Shown: positions 17,539 to 20,840 of the stretch, piece after piece
Position numbering within the stretch: position 1 is the stretch's first letter
Layout: each line of letters opens with the position of its first letter
NCBI GenBank assembly: GCA_946482165.1
Contig: CAMLQS010000044.1
Span: 1 to 20,840 of the forward strand
Direction of reading: 5' to 3'
From: an uncultured Verrucomicrobiota bacterium
Lineage (GTDB): Bacteria; Verrucomicrobiota; Verrucomicrobiae; Opitutales; Opitutaceae
DNA length: 20,840 nucleotides
The notes under the pieces: generated by a model
What the model saw: only the letters and a program-made list of their open reading frames with translations
What the model was told of the DNA's origin: nothing
The model's database searches: none
Position numbers and translations under genes: made by a program

Positions 17539-18401
17539 GCGCGCCTCCGTCCGGCCCAGACCACCAGACCGGCCAAGGCCAGCGCAGCCCCGCCTTCAAA
17601 GGCGCCCGCTCCCGTGTATCCGGGACGATGCACGATCTTCACTTCCTCCGGACGCTCTTTGAGCCGCGCGCGAAACACCGCGAGCTCCGCTTCCAGGCTC
17701 TTCACCAGATCCTCCGTCGCCAGCCGCAGGCCTTCATGTCGATCTTCGCGCAGCGCCGCCTCCAGGCCCACCGGCGCCGCCTGCGCCCGCACGCGGCTCG
17801 TGCCCGGCGCGCGAAACAACAAACGCCGGCTCGCGATGTCATACACCGTCGCGTCCATCAGCGTCTGCGTGTCGTTTTTCTCCCCCTGCACCACGTAGGC
17901 TCCGACGATGGTCCAATACGCCAGCGACAGGAAATTCTCGTCCGTAAACTGCACCTGGTCGTAGGCGACCAGCGCGATCACATCCACGCCGAACATGGAA
18001 CGGACTTGATCCAGGTTTGTGAAACCGCCGCCCGGCCGAAGATAGGCCCCGGGGACGATTTTGATCTCCGAGACGAAAGGCAGGGTTCGAAATTTCGCCG
18101 CCACCGTCTCCAGCAGCCGCGTCTGCTGCGCCGCCGAAAAATCGTTCCGCATGCCATAGGAGTAACCCCCGCGCTTGTCCCCGCCCGGCGGCACAAACGC
18201 CACCCCGACCCGCAGCGGCAAGGCCAGCTCGGGCACGGTCAACTCCTCCACATACCCCACCGCCTCCGGGTAGAGAAACTGCATCACGCTCGTGCCCTGG
18301 GCCGATTGCCTCCCGCCATAGCTCGCACACCCGCCCAGGCAGGCCAGGGCCGCGGCGGCGGCCAAACATCCAACCATCCGGAATCCAGGTTTCGTTTTCA
18401 T
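17535..18401 (-). CDS. Rhombotarget-type lipoprotein with C-terminal sorting tail
   Basis: The 288-residue protein has a lipoprotein signal, with a lipobox LGGC ending at Cys25 after a hydrophobic stretch. The mature part contains a mixed alpha/beta region (about 45-235), with blocks such as VGVAFVPPGG, GVDVIALVAYDQVQF and LMDATVYDIASRRLLFR that recall rhombotarget/rhombotail lipoproteins. The C-terminus is tripartite: Gly-rich YTGAGAFEGG, a hydrophobic helix ALALAGLVVWAG, and RRRA at the end. This is the form expected for rhombosortase recognition. If processed, the protein would keep only its lipid anchor. Function after processing is unknown. ATG 18401 lies in an AT-rich divergent gap; it starts the operon with rhombosortase and STAS 3. 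Confidence 0.85.
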   Translation of the reverse strand: MKTKPGFRMVGCLAAAAALACLGGCASYGGRQSAQGTSVMQFLYPEAVGYVEELTVPELALPLRVGVAFVPPGGDKRGGYSYGMRNDFSAAQQTRLLETVAAKFRTLPFVSEIKIVPGAYLRPGGGFTNLDQVRSMFGVDVIALVAYDQVQFTDENFLSLAYWTIVGAYVVQGEKNDTQTLMDATVYDIASRRLLFRAPGTSRVRAQAAPVGLEAALREDRHEGLRLATEDLVKSLEAELAVFRARLKERPEEVKIVHRPGYTGAGAFEGGAALALAGLVVWAGRRRA

Positions 18402-18532
18402 AACTTCTGTTGATTGATAAACTGTATTTAGATCACCTTACCAGCCGATTTTCCGTTGAGGTTCGCGCATCCGCGTTCCCGCCACCTCCGCGCTTCCTCT
18501 CGTCCCCTGGACTCTGCAAGGTCTCCGGCGCG
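18402..18532. promoter_or_regulatory. Divergent intergenic region between lipoprotein operon and cyclase gene
   Basis: The 131-bp gap separates two divergent starts (18401 minus, 18533 plus). Its left part, about 18402-18465, is clearly AT-richer than anything nearby, so promoters for one or both genes are expected here. No sigma-70 or TGTAACG-type pair could be assigned. The plus-strand frame is open through the gap from about 18410, but it gives no family-like residues. Confidence 0.4.
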
Positions 18533-20128
18533 ATGTCCGACACCCCCGCCCGCGCTTCCCTTTCCCACCTTCGGCACGACCTGCGCACCCCGATCAACCA
18601 GATCCTCGGCTACAGCGAACTCCTGCTCGAGGAAACGCAGGAAGCCGCGCTCCGATCCATCCCGCTTTCCGCCGACGACCTCGCCCCCGATCTCCAGAAG
18701 ATCCGCCAGGCCGCCAAGACCCTTCTTAACCTCATCAACGACAACCTCACCGACGAGCGCCTCTCCTTCGCGGGCGAAATCGTCAACCGCGGCTCCGCCA
18801 CCGCCGCCCCGTTCCCCTTCGCCGCCGGCGCTCCTGGTGGAGGTGCGCCGTCCCCGGCGTCCGTTCCGCCTCGGACTTTCTCCACCCCTTCCGCTTCTTT
18901 CGCTCCCCCACCCGCGTCCCCGTCCCGGGCCCCTGCCGCTTTCGGCCCTTCCGAAATTCCGCCCGCCGCCTCATCGGCCGAACTCGTTCACCCCGCCGCC
19001 GACGTCGCGGCGCTTCTCGGCGACTCCGCCTCGCCCGAAATCGCCGCCCGCGCCGCCGTCATCACCGGCCGCATCCTCGTCGTCGACGACCAGCCCGCCA
19101 ATCGCGAGCTTCTCGCCCGCCAGCTGGAGCGGCAGGGCCACGCCGTCGCCACCGCGGCGGATGGACGCTCGGCCCTCGAACGCCTCCGGGGCGAGCCCTT
19201 CGACCTCGTCCTCCTCGACCAAATGATGCCCGTCCTCGACGGCTTCTCCACCTTGGTCGAACTCAAGCGCGACCCCGACCTTCGCGATCTCCCGGTGATC
19301 ATGATCTCCGCGCTCGATGAACTCGCCGCCGTGGTGCGCTGCATCGAGCACGGCGCGGAGGATTTCCTCCCCAAGCCCTTCAACCCGACCCTCCTTCGCG
19401 CCCGCATCGGGGCCGGCCTGCAGAAGAAACGTTTCCGTGATCGCGAGCGCGCCTATCTCGCCGAGCTCGAAGCCGAACGCGCCAAATCCGACCGGCTCCT
19501 CCTCAACGTCCTTCCCGCCCCCATCAGCGACCGCCTTAAGCGGGGGGAAGAACCCATCGTCGACAGCATCCCGGCCGCCACCGTGCTTTTTGCCGACATC
19601 GTCGGCTTCACCCGCACCGCCGCCATCCTGCCGGCGACCGAGGTCGTCTGCCGCCTGAACGATCTCTTCAGCGAGTTCGATCGGGCCGCGGCCTCCCTGG
19701 GACTCGAAAAAATCAAAACCATCGGCGACGCCTACATGGCCGCCGCCGGGGTCCCGATCCCCGACCCGGCCCACGCCGCGCACTGCGCGGACCTCGCCCT
19801 CGCCATGCTCGAGATCATGGCCGCCTTCAACGCCCGCCACGGCCTCGGCTGGGAAATTCGCGTCGGCCTCCACAGCGGCCCCCTTGTCGCCGGCATCATC
19901 GGCACCCAGAAATTCGCCTACGACGTCTGGGGCGACACCGTGAACATCGCCAGCCGCCTCGAATCCCACGGCGTCCCCGGCGAGATCCGCGTCTCCGACG
20001 CCACCCGGGCGCTGATCGCCTCGGATTTCGAGCTCAACCCCTGCGGCGAACTCGAGTTGAAAAACCGCGGCCCCTTGCCCGCCCACCGCCTCGTCCGGCG
20101 CCTCCACCCCCGGGCTCGCCACCCCTAG
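18533..20128 (+). CDS. HisKA-receiver-adenylate cyclase hybrid protein
   Basis: From ATG 18533 the protein has 531 residues. Residues 10-75 form a histidine-kinase phosphoacceptor/dimerisation domain with His15 in HDLRTPINQILGYSELL, but no ATPase domain follows. A Pro/Ala-rich linker (about 86-155) leads to a receiver domain (about 180-296) with Asp185/Asp186, phosphoacceptor Asp229, Ser259 and Lys281. A coiled coil (297-325) joins a class III cyclase domain (about 345-525). Metal ligands are Asp355 (FADIVGFT) and Asp399 (KTIGDAYM); Lys395 and Asp468 (VWGDTVN) predict ATP as substrate, and Asn471 and Arg475 stabilise the transition state. All catalytic positions are present, so a soluble, phosphorylation-controlled adenylate cyclase is expected. 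An earlier open start (18410) would only add a Pro-rich lead. The linker contains copy 2 of a 25-bp repeat. Confidence 0.92.
   Translation: MSDTPARASLSHLRHDLRTPINQILGYSELLLEETQEAALRSIPLSADDLAPDLQKIRQAAKTLLNLINDNLTDERLSFAGEIVNRGSATAAPFPFAAGAPGGGAPSPASVPPRTFSTPSASFAPPPASPSRAPAAFGPSEIPPAASSAELVHPAADVAALLGDSASPEIAARAAVITGRILVVDDQPANRELLARQLERQGHAVATAADGRSALERLRGEPFDLVLLDQMMPVLDGFSTLVELKRDPDLRDLPVIMISALDELAAVVRCIEHGAEDFLPKPFNPTLLRARIGAGLQKKRFRDRERAYLAELEAERAKSDRLLLNVLPAPISDRLKRGEEPIVDSIPAATVLFADIVGFTRTAAILPATEVVCRLNDLFSEFDRAAASLGLEKIKTIGDAYMAAAGVPIPDPAHAAHCADLALAMLEIMAAFNARHGLGWEIRVGLHSGPLVAGIIGTQKFAYDVWGDTVNIASRLESHGVPGEIRVSDATRALIASDFELNPCGELELKNRGPLPAHRLVRRLHPRARHP
18839..18863 (+). repeat. 25-bp repeat, copy 2 (inside cyclase linker)
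   Basis: This segment matches 14031-14055 at 23 of 25 bases and shares the core CGCCGTCCCCGGCGTCCG. It codes for part of the Pro/Ala/Gly linker of the cyclase hybrid (about residues 103-111), where an insertion would be tolerated. Confidence 0.65.
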
Positions 20129-20215
20129 GCGCTATTATCCCGGCTTAATTTCCGGGAATTCAGACGGATAGAGGCAAAAAAAAGCTGACCTCGCCGGCAC
20201 TGGCGACCATAGTCG
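20129..20215. other. Gap between cyclase and PAS genes with small hairpins
   Basis: CCCGG (20139-20143) and CCGGG (20152-20156) form a 5-bp stem over an 8-nt AT loop just after the cyclase stop; there is no T-run, so it is a weak terminator candidate. TCGCC (20191-20195) and GGCGA (20202-20206) form a second stem nine bases before the PAS start codon, which could limit ribosome access. A run of eight A lies at 20176-20183. No known RNA element was recognised. Confidence 0.3.
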
Positions 20216-20701
20216 ATGTCAAGCACGGCTACCCCGCCCCAACCCCGACGTGCCATGAAAACGCCCCGCTCGTTAGCGCCGGTCGCGGAACAGCTTTCCG
20301 ACGCGATCATCCTCACGGACCTCCATGGCCGCGTGACTTGGGTCAACCCCGCCTTCACCCGCCTTTCCGGCTATACTCTCGGCGACTTGCGCGGTCAAAA
20401 ACCCGGCCACGTCCTCCAAGGTCCCGACACCGACCCCGAGTCCGCCGCCCTCCTCCGCCACGCGATTCGCATCCGCGAACCGGTGATCGTGGAGTTGCTC
20501 AACTACCGCAAGGACGGCGAGCCCTACATGGTCTCGATCTCCCTCAGCCCCCTGCGCAACGGTGCCGGCCGCTTCACCGGCTTCATGGCCGTCGAACGTG
20601 AGACCTCCGCGATCCAGCGCGAGCTCCGCCGTCTCGAGAACGAGGTCGCTCAGCTCTACGGCATTCTCTGCCACGTCGGCTCCGCGCCCCAAGTGGCGTA
20701 A
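20216..20701 (+). CDS. Small PAS-domain protein, LOV-allied but lacking the photoactive cysteine
   Basis: The 161-residue protein has one PAS domain (about 22-130) and a short helical tail (131-152) that could form a coiled coil. The PAS core is close to LOV photoreceptor domains: VTWVNPAFTRLSGY, LQGPDTDP and VELLNYRKDG are all LOV-like. However, the place of the flavin-reactive Cys in GRNCRFLQ is taken by Gly64 in KPGHVLQG. The second flavin-contacting Asn position is Val, and the Gln at the end is Glu. Flavin photochemistry is therefore unlikely; another ligand or a protein contact is more likely. There is no output domain. ATG 20216 is taken; ATG 20255 is an alternative that would remove 13 Ser/Pro-rich residues. 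It follows the cyclase by 87 bp and could be co-transcribed with it. Confidence 0.85.
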   Translation: MSSTATPPQPRRAMKTPRSLAPVAEQLSDAIILTDLHGRVTWVNPAFTRLSGYTLGDLRGQKPGHVLQGPDTDPESAALLRHAIRIREPVIVELLNYRKDGEPYMVSISLSPLRNGAGRFTGFMAVERETSAIQRELRRLENEVAQLYGILCHVGSAPQVA

Positions 20702-20840
20702 CTTCCCCCGCCCCCGTTCCCGGTCCGCCCGCCGGCGTTGGTATTCAGCGGTTCAATACCGCCTCCGCGGCTACGGGACGCCGCCGGAAGCGCCCTGCGC
20801 GCATCCGGACGCGGAGTTGCAACCACGGATTCCGGCTATG
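20702..20840. other. Right-edge non-coding stretch
   Basis: No gene is seen in the last 139 bp. GGTATT (20740-20745) and AATACC (20755-20760) form a 6-bp stem with a 9-nt loop, a weak terminator candidate for the PAS gene without a T-run. Confidence 0.3.

Noticed and set aside
16758..18413. Plus-strand open frame of about 551 codons
   Set aside because: Antisense of the lipoprotein-rhombosortase-STAS operon, Pro/Arg-rich, with no domain.

Overview
The window is a GC-rich bacterial segment that is almost fully coding. Several families point to a verrucomicrobial, probably Opitutales-like, genome: Ser/Thr kinases with an N-terminal CxxC zinc ribbon next to ECF sigma factors, a secreted ThuA-domain protein, a kinase ending in a DUF1080-like domain, and a rhombosortase beside its lipoprotein target. 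Shine-Dalgarno sequences are weak or absent. The taxonomic placement is inference; there is no rRNA or other marker gene. No tRNA, rRNA, CRISPR array, transposase or phage gene was seen.

Left part (1-9355). The end of an RsbW-type ATP-binding protein is followed by a secreted ThuA protein. The minus strand then carries two copies of a sigma factor plus Ser/Thr kinase module, read right to left: sigma 2 (9355-8642), kinase 2 (8586-6100), sigma 1 (6103-5381, overlapping kinase 2 by GTGA) and kinase 1 (4209-1000). An oppositely oriented AAA ATPase gene lies between sigma 1 and kinase 1. The kinase catalytic halves are nearly the same, while the membrane and outer sensor halves are unrelated. A TGTAACG motif lies 31-35 nt before the starts of sigma 2, kinase 2 and kinase 1, and is a candidate ECF-type promoter element.

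Middle part (9554-16499, plus strand). In order: STAS protein, GPP34-family protein, two-pass sensor protein without an output domain, Na/Pi-cotransporter-family protein, second STAS protein, single-domain response regulator, strong intrinsic terminator, and a membrane sensor histidine kinase.

Right part (16542-20840). A tightly overlapping minus-strand operon encodes a rhombotarget lipoprotein, a rhombosortase and a third STAS protein. Divergent from it are a HisKA-REC-adenylate cyclase hybrid and a small PAS protein related to LOV domains but without the photoactive cysteine.

Taken together this is a signalling island with Ser/Thr kinases and ECF sigmas, partner switching (an RsbW-like end and three STAS proteins), two-component proteins and a cyclase. 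The most notable points are the duplicated sigma/kinase module with an intercalated ATPase, the shared upstream motif, and the coupling of a rhombosortase/substrate pair to a STAS anti-sigma antagonist. How the parts interact is inference; only gene order, overlaps and motifs are seen.
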